A DNA stretch of 64,000 nt. Origin: Streptomyces sp. Act143. Its GTDB lineage: Bacteria; Actinomycetota; Actinomycetes; Streptomycetales; Streptomycetaceae. A program made the translations under genes and the position numbers. This document shows positions 7,557-17,155 of the stretch, in pieces. Location: positions 4,134,228 through 4,198,227 of the forward strand of contig NZ_QFRX01000001.1 in assembly GCF_003143935.1 (NCBI RefSeq), given 5' to 3'. Every line of letters starts with the position of its first letter. The first letter of the stretch is position 1. The notes under the pieces are model-generated. The model saw only the letters and a program-made list of their open reading frames with translations, made no database searches and was not told the origin of the DNA.

Positions 7557-8888
7557 TCAGGAGCGGAGGGCTTCGACGGCCTGCGCGAGAGCCCGCGGCA
7601 CGTCCGGTACGAGCGTGTGCGCCCCGTCGCGTACGACGTGCCGGCCGCCCACGATCGTGTGCCGTACGTCCGCCGCGGTCGCCGCGAATACGGCCGTCTC
7701 GGCGCCCAGCCTGGGCAGCGGGCCCGCTGTCCTGACCGAGTCGAGCGCGATCGTCGTGAGGTCGGCGAGCGCGCCGGTCTCGATGGTGCCCGCCTCGTCC
7801 CAGCCGAGCGCGGCGTGGCCGTCGGCGGAGGCGGCGCGCAGCAGGGCGGCGGCCGTCCAGTGGCCGCGGGTGCGGGTGCGCAGCCGCTCGTTCAGCTCCA
7901 TCGCGCGGGCCTCTTCGAGCAGGTCGATGACGGCGTGGCTGTCGGAGCCGAGGGAGAGCGGCGAGCCGGCCCGCTGGAGGGCGGGCGCGGGCCCGATGCC
8001 GTCGGCGAGATCCCGTTCGGTGGTCGGGCACATGCAGGTGCCGGTGCCGGAGCCGCCGATGAGGGCGATGTCCTCGTCGGTGAGGTGGGTGTTGTGGACG
8101 CCGGTGGTGCGGCGGCCGAGGACGCCGTGGTCGGCGAGGAGCTGGGTGGGCGTGCGTCCGTGGGCCTCGCGGCAGGCGTCGTTCTCCGCCGTCTGCTCGG
8201 ACAGGTGGACGTGCAGCGGGGCCCGCCGCTGCTCCGCCCAGGCGGCCACGGTCGCCAACTGGTCCGCGGGCACGGCCCGTACGGAGTGGACGGCGGCCCC
8301 GATCCGCGCGTGATCCCGTTCCTTGAGAAGTGCACAGCGTTCGGCCCAGGCCTCGGCGGTGCCGTCGGAGAAGCGGAGCTGGTGGGCGGTGGGGGGCTGC
8401 CCGAAACCGGCGGAGAGATAGGCGGTGTCGAGGAGGGTGATGCGGATGCCGGCGTCGGCGGCGGCCGCGATGAGGGCCTCGCCCATGGCGTTGGGGTCGG
8501 CGTAGGGGGTGCCGCCGGGGGCGTGGTGGAGGTAGTGGAACTCGCCGACGGAGGTGACTCCGGCGAGCGCCATCTCCGCGTACACGGCCCGGGCGAGGGC
8601 GTGGTAGGTCTCCGGGGTCAGCTGGTCGGCGGTGGCGTACATGACCTCGCGCCAGGTCCAGAAGGTGCCGGAGCCGACCTGGACGGTGCCGCGCAGGGCG
8701 CGGTGGAAGGCGTGGCTGTGGGCGTTGGCGAGGCCGGGGAGGGTGAGGCCGCGCAGGATCTCGGCGCCGGGGGGCGGGGTGGGCACGTCCGTGCGGACGG
8801 CCGTGATCCGGCCGTCCGCGACCTCGACGGCGACGCCCGGCTCGACGTGGGTGTCGAGCCAGGCGTGCTCCAGCCAGTACGTCGTCAC
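7557..8888 (-). CDS. hutF: Formimidoylglutamate deiminase
   Basis: Deiminates N-formimidoyl-L-glutamate to N-formyl-L-glutamate. The 443-residue amidohydrolase shows LPGLANAHSHAFHRALRG near residue 50, GEFHYLHH near 115, HVHLSEQ near 220, HNTHL near 262 and the metal Asp in LGSDSHAVIDLLEE near 312. The GTG start at 8888 overlaps the stop of the M20 gene in a GTGA, so the two are translationally coupled. Its presence tells that this strain uses the two-step formylglutamate route rather than direct formiminoglutamase. Confidence 0.93.
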   Translation of the reverse strand: MTTYWLEHAWLDTHVEPGVAVEVADGRITAVRTDVPTPPPGAEILRGLTLPGLANAHSHAFHRALRGTVQVGSGTFWTWREVMYATADQLTPETYHALARAVYAEMALAGVTSVGEFHYLHHAPGGTPYADPNAMGEALIAAAADAGIRITLLDTAYLSAGFGQPPTAHQLRFSDGTAEAWAERCALLKERDHARIGAAVHSVRAVPADQLATVAAWAEQRRAPLHVHLSEQTAENDACREAHGRTPTQLLADHGVLGRRTTGVHNTHLTDEDIALIGGSGTGTCMCPTTERDLADGIGPAPALQRAGSPLSLGSDSHAVIDLLEEARAMELNERLRTRTRGHWTAAALLRAASADGHAALGWDEAGTIETGALADLTTIALDSVRTAGPLPRLGAETAVFAATAADVRHTIVGGRHVVRDGAHTLVPDVPRALAQAVEALRS

Positions 8889-10104
8889 GAGGTGGCCAGT
8901 CCTTCCAGTACGTCGGCGAGGGCGAGCACCCCGGCCACGCAGTCGTCCTCGGCGGCGAACTCGGCCGGGGAGTGCGAGACGCCCGTGGGATTGCGTACGA
9001 ACAGCATGGCGGTCGGGATCGTCCCGGACAGGATTCCGGCGTCGTGTCCGGCGCCGGTGCCGAGGACGGGGACGGTGACGGCGGAGTCGGTGTCCTTGCC
9101 CAGGATGCGGGCCAGTTCGTCGCGCAGGGCGTGGTCGAACTCGACGACGGGCGTGAAGGACTCCCGGACGATGTCGAGGGCGATGCCGTGGGCGTCGGCG
9201 TACTCGCGGGCGGCCTTCTCGATCCCGCCGACCACCTGGTCCAGGCTCGCCTGGTCGGCGGCGCGGGAGTCGAGCCAGCCGCGCACGAGGGAGGGGATCG
9301 CGTTGACGCCGTTGGGTTCGACGGCGATCTTGCCGAAGGTGGCGACGGCACCGGCGAGGCGGGCCTCGCGGCGGGCGGCGAGGACGGTCTCGGCGTACGA
9401 CAGCATGGGGTCGTGCCGGTCGGCGAGGCGGGTGGTGCCGGCGTGGTTGGCCTCGCCCCGGAAGTCGAACCGCCAGCGCCCGTGCGGCCAGATGGCGCTG
9501 GCGATGCCGACGCGGTCGCCGGACAGGTCCAGCGCCCGGCCCTGCTCGACGTGCAGTTCGACGAAGGCGCCGATGCGGCCGAGCCGCTCCGGGTCCGCCC
9601 CGATGGCGTCGGGGTCGTAGCCGGCGGCCTCCATGGCCCGGGGCAGGCTGATGCCCTCCCCGTCGGTCAGCCGGTGCGCCTGCTCGACGGTGAGCTGCCC
9701 GGAGGTGAGGCGCGAGCCGACGCAGGCGAGGCCGAAGCGGGCGCCTTCCTCGTCGCCGAAGTTGACGAGGGCAAGGGGCTTGGTGAACGCCACCTGCCGG
9801 GCGCGCAGTTCGTCGAGGGCGGCGAAGGAGGACACGACCCCGAGGGGTCCGTCGAAGGCGCCGCCGTCGGGCACGGAGTCCAGGTGCGACCCGGTGACGA
9901 CGGCGTCCCCGGCGGCCGGGTCGCCGAGCCAGGCCCACTGGTTGCCGTTCCGGTCGACCTCGTAGGCCAGCCCGCGGCTCACGGCCTGTTCCCTGAACCA
10001 GGCCCGGCATTCGGCGTCGGCCCCGGTCCAGGCGAAGCGGCGGTAGCCGCCGGAGGCGGAGCTGCGGCCCAGGGGGAGCAGCTCCGCCCACATGCTCTGG
10101 AAGG

Positions 10105-10108
<4 letters not shown>
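8885..10108 (-). CDS. M20 family amidohydrolase (allantoate/N-carbamoyl amidase type), possible formylglutamate hydrolase
   Basis: A 407-residue M20 metallopeptidase-fold enzyme. Metal ligands appear in GSHLDSVPDGGAFDGPLG (residues near 75-92), the catalytic DEEG in NFGDEEGARFG near 117, HVEQG near 182 and the C-terminal GAGHDAG near 352. The lid domain has RFDFRGEANHAGTT. The subfamily covers allantoate amidohydrolase and N-carbamoyl-L-amino-acid hydrolase. It lies between hutU and hutF with 4-bp overlaps on both sides, and no hutG is present. The sensible guess is that it removes the formyl group from N-formylglutamate, the step HutG does elsewhere; this is inference from context. Start is GTG at 10108. 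Confidence 0.85.
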
Positions 10109-11769
<1,661 letters not shown>

Positions 11770-11797
11770 GGTCTGCCTCCTAGCGGACTGTTTGGCT

Positions 11798-11828
11798 CTC
11801 TATTCACATCCTGACCACCTGAATAGAG
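11798..11828. promoter_or_regulatory. Inverted repeat, probable hut operator
   Basis: CTCTATTCA and its exact reverse complement TGAATAGAG flank a 13-base spacer. It is centred between hutU (leftward) and the PLP decarboxylase (rightward), so a bound repressor could act on both. A CTATTCA half-site also occurs at about 18650, just before the histidine-lyase-like gene, hinting at a common regulator such as the RpiR protein. Confidence 0.6.
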
Positions 11829-11917
11829 CTAGTCAATAGCGCGGTCCGTCAGCGCGGGCGCGCCATGGGTGTTTGGCTGGACGCATGGGTGCGGACGACG
11901 ACCTGACGGGGGCTGTC

Positions 11918-13264
11918 ATGGACAACGAAGGACAGGGTGAGCGCGCCGCGCGGCGCGACGAGGCGGTGCGGGCCGCGGTGGAGCAGGGGCTGCTGGGGCC
12001 GGGCTCCCCCATCGTCGGGCTTCTGGACGTCACCGGCATCCGGGAGACGGCAGCCGAGCTGCGGGCCGCGTTCGACTCGGTCACCGCGCCCGGCACACCG
12101 GTGCTGCACGCCTTCGCGGTGAAGGCGACCCCGCTGGTGCCGGTGCTGCGGCTGCTGCGGGAGGCCGGGATCGGCGCGGAGGTGGCGAGCCCCGGCGAGC
12201 TGGCGCTGGCCCGGGCGGCGGGCGTCACGCCGCAGCAGACCGTGCTGGACTCGCCCGCGAAGACACCGGCCGAGCTGCGCGAGGCCCTCGCCCTGGGGAT
12301 CGCGGTGAACGCCGACAATCCGCAGGAGCTGGACCGGATCGACGCCCTCATGCGGTCCGCGACGAGCCGCTCACCGCTCGGCATCCGGGTCAATCCGCAG
12401 GTCGGCGGGGGCTCCATCGGGGCGACCTCGACGGCGACGGCGACCTCGAAGTTCGGGGTGGCGCTGCGCGACCCCGGGGCCCGGGAGTGGCTGCTGCGCG
12501 CCTACGCCGACCGCCCCTGGCTGAACCGGCTGCACGCGCACACCGGCTCCCAGGGCATCCCGCTGTCACTGATGGCGCGCGGTGTCGCGGAGACGTACGC
12601 GCTCGCCGAGGAGATCAACCGGCACATCGGGCGCCCGCAGATCGACACCATCGACATCGGCGGCGGACTGCCGGTGAACTTCACCTCGGACACGACGGCG
12701 CCGACCTACGCGCAGTACGCGCGGCTGCTGAGCGAGGCGGTGCCGGGGCTGTTCGACGGGCGGTACGGGCTGGTGACCGAGTTCGGGCGGTCACTGCTGG
12801 CCAAGCACGGCACGGTCGTGGCTCGGGTGGAGTACGCCAAGAGCGCGGGCGGGCGGCCGGTCGCGGTGACGCACGCGGGCGTGCAGGTGGCGACGCGGAC
12901 GGTGTACGTGCCGGGGTCATGGCCGCTCAGGATCGCCGCCTACGACGCGAAGGGGCGGCCCAAGGAGGGGCCCGAGGTGGTCCAGGACATCGCCGGGCCC
13001 GCCTGCTTCTCGGGCGACCTGCTGGCGGAGGCCAGGGCGCTGCCCCTGCTGGAGCAGGGCGACTACGCCGCGGCGCTGGACACGGGGGCGTACTACTTCG
13101 CCCACCACTACGCGTACAACTCCCTCGCGCGGCCCGGCATCCACGGCTTCGCCCCCGCCGAGGGCGGCGGGATCGCCTTCGCGACCGTCCGCACCCCGCA
13201 GACGCTCGACGAGATCGTGGCCGAGTCCGGAGGGGCGCACGCCGCCACGCTCACCACCCTCTGA
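11918..13264 (+). CDS. Group IV PLP-dependent decarboxylase (DapDC/LysA-like)
   Basis: A 448-residue protein of the alanine-racemase-like TIM barrel plus beta domain. The PLP lysine is in HAFAVKATP (about residue 70), then HTGSQG (about 210), the glycine-rich phosphate loop DIGGGLPV near 248, and EFGRSL near 290. The C-terminal part has GPACFSGD and DTGAYYFAHHYAYN, which is degenerate relative to the CExxD...GAY pattern of diaminopimelate decarboxylase but keeps Cys and the Tyr region. So it is a decarboxylase of an amino acid or diamine precursor, not clearly LysA. ATG at 11918 has a GGGGG purine run six bases upstream; an earlier ATG at 11885 is possible. Divergence from hutU suggests a link to amino acid use. 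Confidence 0.75.
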   Translation: MDNEGQGERAARRDEAVRAAVEQGLLGPGSPIVGLLDVTGIRETAAELRAAFDSVTAPGTPVLHAFAVKATPLVPVLRLLREAGIGAEVASPGELALARAAGVTPQQTVLDSPAKTPAELREALALGIAVNADNPQELDRIDALMRSATSRSPLGIRVNPQVGGGSIGATSTATATSKFGVALRDPGAREWLLRAYADRPWLNRLHAHTGSQGIPLSLMARGVAETYALAEEINRHIGRPQIDTIDIGGGLPVNFTSDTTAPTYAQYARLLSEAVPGLFDGRYGLVTEFGRSLLAKHGTVVARVEYAKSAGGRPVAVTHAGVQVATRTVYVPGSWPLRIAAYDAKGRPKEGPEVVQDIAGPACFSGDLLAEARALPLLEQGDYAAALDTGAYYFAHHYAYNSLARPGIHGFAPAEGGGIAFATVRTPQTLDEIVAESGGAHAATLTTL

Positions 13265-13452
13265 GCAGGCGCGCGCCCTTGACGCACGCCGGAGGGCATG
13301 CAGGTCAACTGATCCGGAAACGAGCTCAGTTGACCCACCTTAGCCATCCGGCGCATGTTCCACCGGAAAATGCCGGAATCCTCACCCCTCGCCCACACCC
13401 TGCGTAGTTTCGGCGTCACTCAGCCGAACCCCAGGCGGGAGGGGAACTCACG

Positions 13453-13839
13453 GTGCCCGGTATCGACGAGTGCCTGCTCGAAGTCATGCAACTGCCCGGT
13501 GCCCGGGGCGCCGCGCTCGTCGACTGGACGAGCGGACTGGCCCTGGGCACCGCCGGCGAGTCACCGGGCGGCGACTACGAGACGGCCGCCGCGGAGGCGG
13601 CCGAGCTGGCCCGAATGGCCGCCGAACACCGGGTGTTCGCCCCGGACGACGACGCCACCGACCCCCCGGTCGAGGACGTCATCATCAGCAACCGGGACAG
13701 CTACCACGTCCTGTGCTTCGTCCAGACGTCCTTCGACAGCAGCGTCTTCCTGCATCTGTGGCTGACCCGCGTGGAGGGCAACCTCGCGCTGGCCCGCATC
13801 CGGCTCGGCGAGATGACGGGACGGCTGGTTCTCGGATGA
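13453..13839 (+). CDS. Roadblock/LC7-type protein
   Basis: A 128-residue alpha/beta protein of the roadblock/LC7 type: LPGARGAALVDWTSGLALGTAG near residues 14-35 matches the family's central strand-loop, with a second conserved part VEDVIISNRDSYHVLCFV near 75-93. Such proteins regulate small Ras-like GTPases; in Streptomyces they are CvnB-like members of conservons. It is the first gene of a four-gene rightward cluster and its last codon overlaps the next start in ATGA. GTG at 13453 follows a GGGAGGGG run. Confidence 0.8.
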   Translation: MPGIDECLLEVMQLPGARGAALVDWTSGLALGTAGESPGGDYETAAAEAAELARMAAEHRVFAPDDDATDPPVEDVIISNRDSYHVLCFVQTSFDSSVFLHLWLTRVEGNLALARIRLGEMTGRLVLG

Positions 13840-14645
13840 CCGCGGTGACCACCACACCGCCGCCCCGGCTGCCGGTGCGCGACAAGGCGGAGGCCCGTGA
13901 GCGGGCCTGGGGCGGCGTCTCGCCGATGCTGACCCGGCTCGCCGCCGAGCGCGCCACCGGCGTCCTGGCCCGCGAGCGCGGCACCCTGCACCTCTCCGAG
14001 GGCCGGGTCGTGCACGCCGCGAGCCCCGCGGCACCCGGCCTCGACGTCCTGCTCACGGCGCACGGCACGCTCGACGCGGCCACCTGGCAGCGGGCCGTCG
14101 AGGAGGCGGGCGGGCCCCCCGGCGCCGGTCTGCTGCTGGTCGCCCGCGGCCTGCTCACCCGGGGCGCGCTGGAGCTGTGCCACCTCGAAGCGCTCTACGA
14201 CGCCGCCTACTTCGCGCTCGCCCCCAGCAGCGCCCCGGGCCGCTTCCGGTACACGGACGCGGACCGGCTCGGCTCGGTGCGCGCGACCCCGGTGGCCGCC
14301 CTGGAGCACGAGACGCTGCGCCGCCGCGACCTGCTGCACCGCATCTGGCCCGACGCGGGGACCGACGAGGCGCCGCTGCTGCGCGCCGCCACCGCCGCCG
14401 CCCCCGCCCTCACCGCCCGGCAGCGGGCGGTGGTGAACCTGGTCGACGGCGTCCGCACGGCACTGGACATCGCCCGCGCGATGGGGCGCCCGGCATTCCA
14501 CACCCTGGTGGACGTACGGCGGCTCGCGGCGGCCGGAGTCCTGGTGCGCGGCGCCATGAAACCTCCCGAAGCGGCCCTGTACGAGACCACCGACCCCGAC
14601 ATCACGCTGCTGAAGAGGCTCAGGGATGCGCTGGAGTCCCTTTGA
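13836..14645 (+). CDS. Conserved protein with DUF4388-like start, partner of roadblock proteins
   Basis: A 269-residue protein coupled to the roadblock gene before it by a 4-bp ATGA overlap. Residues about 30-130 (ERATGVLARERGTLHLSEGRVVHAASP...TLDAATW...LLVARGLLTRGALELCHLEALYDAAYFAL) resemble the N-terminal DUF4388 domain found with two-component and gliding-motility proteins. The C-terminal 80 residues look like a winged-helix (RQRAVVNLVDGVRTALDIARAMGRPAFHTLVDVRRLAAAGVLV). No enzyme motif is visible. It likely acts as a scaffold or effector for the small-GTPase regulators encoded next to it. Confidence 0.65.
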   Translation: MTAVTTTPPPRLPVRDKAEARERAWGGVSPMLTRLAAERATGVLARERGTLHLSEGRVVHAASPAAPGLDVLLTAHGTLDAATWQRAVEEAGGPPGAGLLLVARGLLTRGALELCHLEALYDAAYFALAPSSAPGRFRYTDADRLGSVRATPVAALEHETLRRRDLLHRIWPDAGTDEAPLLRAATAAAPALTARQRAVVNLVDGVRTALDIARAMGRPAFHTLVDVRRLAAAGVLVRGAMKPPEAALYETTDPDITLLKRLRDALESL

Positions 14646-14679
14646 ACGACAACGCACCCGTGCCGAGAGGAGTGACCAG

Positions 14680-15159
14680 ATGGCGGCCGACCCCGAAATC
14701 CTGGACGAGCTGCGGCGATTGAGAAGCCGGGTGCCGTATCTCACCGGAGCCCTCGCGGCGAGCGTGGACGGCCTCGTCCTCGCCCAGGACACCCCGGGCG
14801 TAGAACCCGACGGCATGGCCGCGCTCACCTCGGCCGCACTCGGCATCGCCGTGCGGCTGACGGACGCGACCGGGCAGGGGGGCTTCCGGGAACTGACGGT
14901 GCGCGGCGCGTACGGCTACGTGGCGACGTACGCGGCGGGCCGCACCGCCGTCCTCACCCTGCTCGCCCAGGACCGGGTCAACGCCGGCCGGCTCCATCTG
15001 GAGGGCCGCCGGGCCGGCACCCGGATCGGGGAGTTCCTCGACTCCCGGGCTCCGGCCGAGGCACCCGGCGCCGCCGCCAAACCGGCCCGAGGGGCCGCCC
15101 GCACCAGGGCGGCCCGCACCCCCCGTACCACCAACGCACGTACCTCTACGGACAGTTGA
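14680..15159 (+). CDS. Roadblock/LC7-type protein with basic Ala/Thr/Arg tail
   Basis: A 159-residue protein. Residues 15-105 (RVPYLTGALAASVDGLVLAQDTPGVEPDGMAALTSAALGIAVRLTD...YVATYAAGRTAVLTLLAQ) form a roadblock domain. The last 35 residues are a disordered Arg/Thr/Ala/Pro tail. ATG at 14680 follows GAGAGGAGTG. It is separated from its neighbours by 34 and 23 bases, consistent with one transcript. Confidence 0.78.
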   Translation: MAADPEILDELRRLRSRVPYLTGALAASVDGLVLAQDTPGVEPDGMAALTSAALGIAVRLTDATGQGGFRELTVRGAYGYVATYAAGRTAVLTLLAQDRVNAGRLHLEGRRAGTRIGEFLDSRAPAEAPGAAAKPARGAARTRAARTPRTTNARTSTDS

Positions 15160-15182
15160 AACAACAAGAAGGGCATACAGTC

Positions 15183-15557
15183 ATGGCCAACACCGAAACA
15201 TCCCTCAAGGAATGCCTCGCCACCATCGAGGGCGCGACCGCCGTCGCACTGGTCGACTACACCAGCGGCATGGCCCTCGGCACGCTGGGCGGCAGCAAGA
15301 GCTTCGACCTCAGTGTGGCCGCGGCCGGGAACACCGACGTCGTCCGCTCCAAGATGCGCACCATGGAGCACCTCGGGCTCAAGGCCCAGATCGAGGACAT
15401 CCTGATCACCCTGTCCGACCAGTACCACCTGATCCGGCTGCTCAGCGGCCGCGGCGGCAACGGACTGTTCCTGTACCTGGTCCTGGACGGCAAGCGGGCC
15501 AACCTCGCGATGGCCCGCCACCAGCTGAAGAAGATCGAGGAGGAGCTGGAGGTCTGA
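15183..15557 (+). CDS. Roadblock/LC7-type protein
   Basis: A 124-residue roadblock protein (VALVDYTSGMALGTLGG near residue 22; IEDILITLSDQYHLIRLL near 65), close in pattern to the first gene of the cluster. It ends the rightward cluster and converges on a leftward membrane-protein gene only seven bases away. ATG at 15183 has AAGAAGG upstream. The family lacks catalytic residues; it would bind a GTPase or its kinase partner. Confidence 0.82.
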   Translation: MANTETSLKECLATIEGATAVALVDYTSGMALGTLGGSKSFDLSVAAAGNTDVVRSKMRTMEHLGLKAQIEDILITLSDQYHLIRLLSGRGGNGLFLYLVLDGKRANLAMARHQLKKIEEELEV

Positions 15558-15563
15558 CGGGCC

Positions 15564-16157
15564 TCAGACCAGTGCGGCGGCGCGGCGCCGGGCCCCACCC
15601 GGGGCCGCGTCGCCCGCCGCGATGCCCGTGCCGCGGTACGCCTTGACCGCCTTGCCGGCCGGGCGTCCGCCGCGCGCGTCGAGCCAGTCCACCCGCACCC
15701 ACAGCAGCGCGTCCCCGGCGCGCTCGCGCCGCCCGAGCCAGGCGGCCTTCAGCCACAGGCCCACCCCCGTCCCGGCGAGCAGCAGCCCACCCGCGACGGG
15801 CACCGCGAAGTTGGCGCCGAGCGCCACCAGCCAGACCAGCAGCAGCCACCAGCGATGTCCGTGCCGCCAGTTCCGTACGGTCACGCCCCGGTCCTGGAGC
15901 ACGTCGTGCCTCCCGGCCCGGGCGGCACCGCGGGCCAGGGCGGTGTAGCGCCTGCGGCGGCGGTACGACACGACGGCGGCGCCGATGAGGAACAGCGCCG
16001 CCCCGGCCATGACCCCGATCCGGCGTCCGGTCACCCCCGGCACCAGCAGCCCGACACCCGCCGCGAACACCCCGGCCCACCACAGCGGCGCGGCCCCGGC
16101 GCGCACGACGACGGCCACCCGAGCCAGCCCCTGAGCCCTGCGATCCCCGCGTGCCAC
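15564..16157 (-). CDS. Small integral membrane protein, unknown
   Basis: A 197-residue protein with about four hydrophobic helices: WWAGVFAAGVGLLVPGV, IGVMAGAALFLIGAAVVS, WWLLLVWLVALGANFAV and GGLLLAGTGVGLWL. It is very basic between helices and at the C-terminus (ARRRAAALV). GTG at 16157 follows GAGGCGG; longer upstream readings run into non-coding sequence. I do not recognise the family. Confidence 0.65.
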   Translation of the reverse strand: MARGDRRAQGLARVAVVVRAGAAPLWWAGVFAAGVGLLVPGVTGRRIGVMAGAALFLIGAAVVSYRRRRRYTALARGAARAGRHDVLQDRGVTVRNWRHGHRWWLLLVWLVALGANFAVPVAGGLLLAGTGVGLWLKAAWLGRRERAGDALLWVRVDWLDARGGRPAGKAVKAYRGTGIAAGDAAPGGARRRAAALV

Positions 16158-16297
16158 GTTCCGCCTCCTCGTCCTACCGGCACAGTCCTGTCGGCCGGGC
16201 AGGTTAGCGGCCGAACGTGAGACGAGTCTGAAAAAACGCGAGCCGCGGGGGCGTGCGCCGGAAAGCCGTGCGCCATCAGCCCGGGAGACGTGCGCGG

Positions 16298-17155
16298 CTA
16301 CTCCACGAACAGCCCCCGCGCCGCCGCCTTCGCGTCGAACTCCTCCAGGCGGGCCTGCGCCTCCGGCAGGTCGTCGCACATCGCCTCCAGCAGCACCCGC
16401 CCGAGCAGCATCGGCGCGCACGCCGTGTCGAAGGCGAGCCCGGTGCCGACGGCGGCGGGCAGCAGCAGGTCGGACACCTTGGCGACCGGCGCGAAGGCGG
16501 AGTCGGCGACGGTGACGACGGTCAGCCCGGCCTCCTTGGCGTAGCCGAGCGCGTCGAGGACCTCGCGGGGATGGCGGGGCAGCGCGAAGCACAGCAGCGC
16601 CGAGGCGCCGGCGCGGACGGCGGCGTCGATCCGGTCGTGGATCATCGTGCCGCCCTCGTGCAGCAGCCGTACGTCCGGATGGACCTTGGCGGCGAAGTAG
16701 GCGAAGCCGTACGCCTGCGAGGCCGCCGCCCGCAGCCCCAGCACCGGCAGCGGCCGGGAGGCGGCCAGCACCCGGCCCGCCCGCTGCACGGGCCGCGGGT
16801 CGGCGAGCACCTCCGCGAGGTGCCGGAGGTTGGCGATCTCGGCCTCCACGGCCTGCTGGTACTCGTTGTACGACGCCGCGTCCGCCGGCGGCTGCTGTTC
16901 GGCGGGCGCGACCTCGCGCAGGTGGCGCCGCAGGGCGGGGTAGCCGTCGAAGCCGAGGGCGACCGCGAAGCGGGTCACGGACGGCTGACTGACCCCGGCG
17001 AGCTCGGCCAGCTCGACGCTGGACAGGAACGGCACGTCGGCGGCGCGCCGCACCATGCTGTGCGCGATGCGCCGCTGGGTCGGCGTCAGCCGGTGCCCCT
17101 CGAAGAGCGCCTGGAGCCGTGCCGCGGGAGTGTCCTTCACACCCATGTCGCTCAT
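16298..17155 (-). CDS. RpiR/HexR family regulator with SIS domain
   Basis: A 285-residue regulator. The N-terminal HTH is seen at about residues 25-85 (LTPTQRRIAHSMVRRAADVPFLSSVELAELAGVSQPSVTRFAVALGFDGYPALRRHLRE), then a SIS sugar-phosphate-binding domain at about 125-270 with LGLRAAASQAYGFAYF and VTVADSAFAPVAKVSDLLL. Such proteins sense phosphosugars or related metabolites. Its ATG overlaps the stop of the histidine-lyase-like gene (ATGA), so it is cotranslated with it and probably controls that operon and perhaps hutU. Confidence 0.88.
   Translation of the reverse strand: MSDMGVKDTPAARLQALFEGHRLTPTQRRIAHSMVRRAADVPFLSSVELAELAGVSQPSVTRFAVALGFDGYPALRRHLREVAPAEQQPPADAASYNEYQQAVEAEIANLRHLAEVLADPRPVQRAGRVLAASRPLPVLGLRAAASQAYGFAYFAAKVHPDVRLLHEGGTMIHDRIDAAVRAGASALLCFALPRHPREVLDALGYAKEAGLTVVTVADSAFAPVAKVSDLLLPAAVGTGLAFDTACAPMLLGRVLLEAMCDDLPEAQARLEEFDAKAAARGLFVE

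Noticed and set aside
6364..9351. Single 995-codon frame covering hutI and part of the M20/hutF region
   Set aside because: Only the hutI end is coding in this frame; hutF and the M20 gene occupy other frames with full motifs.
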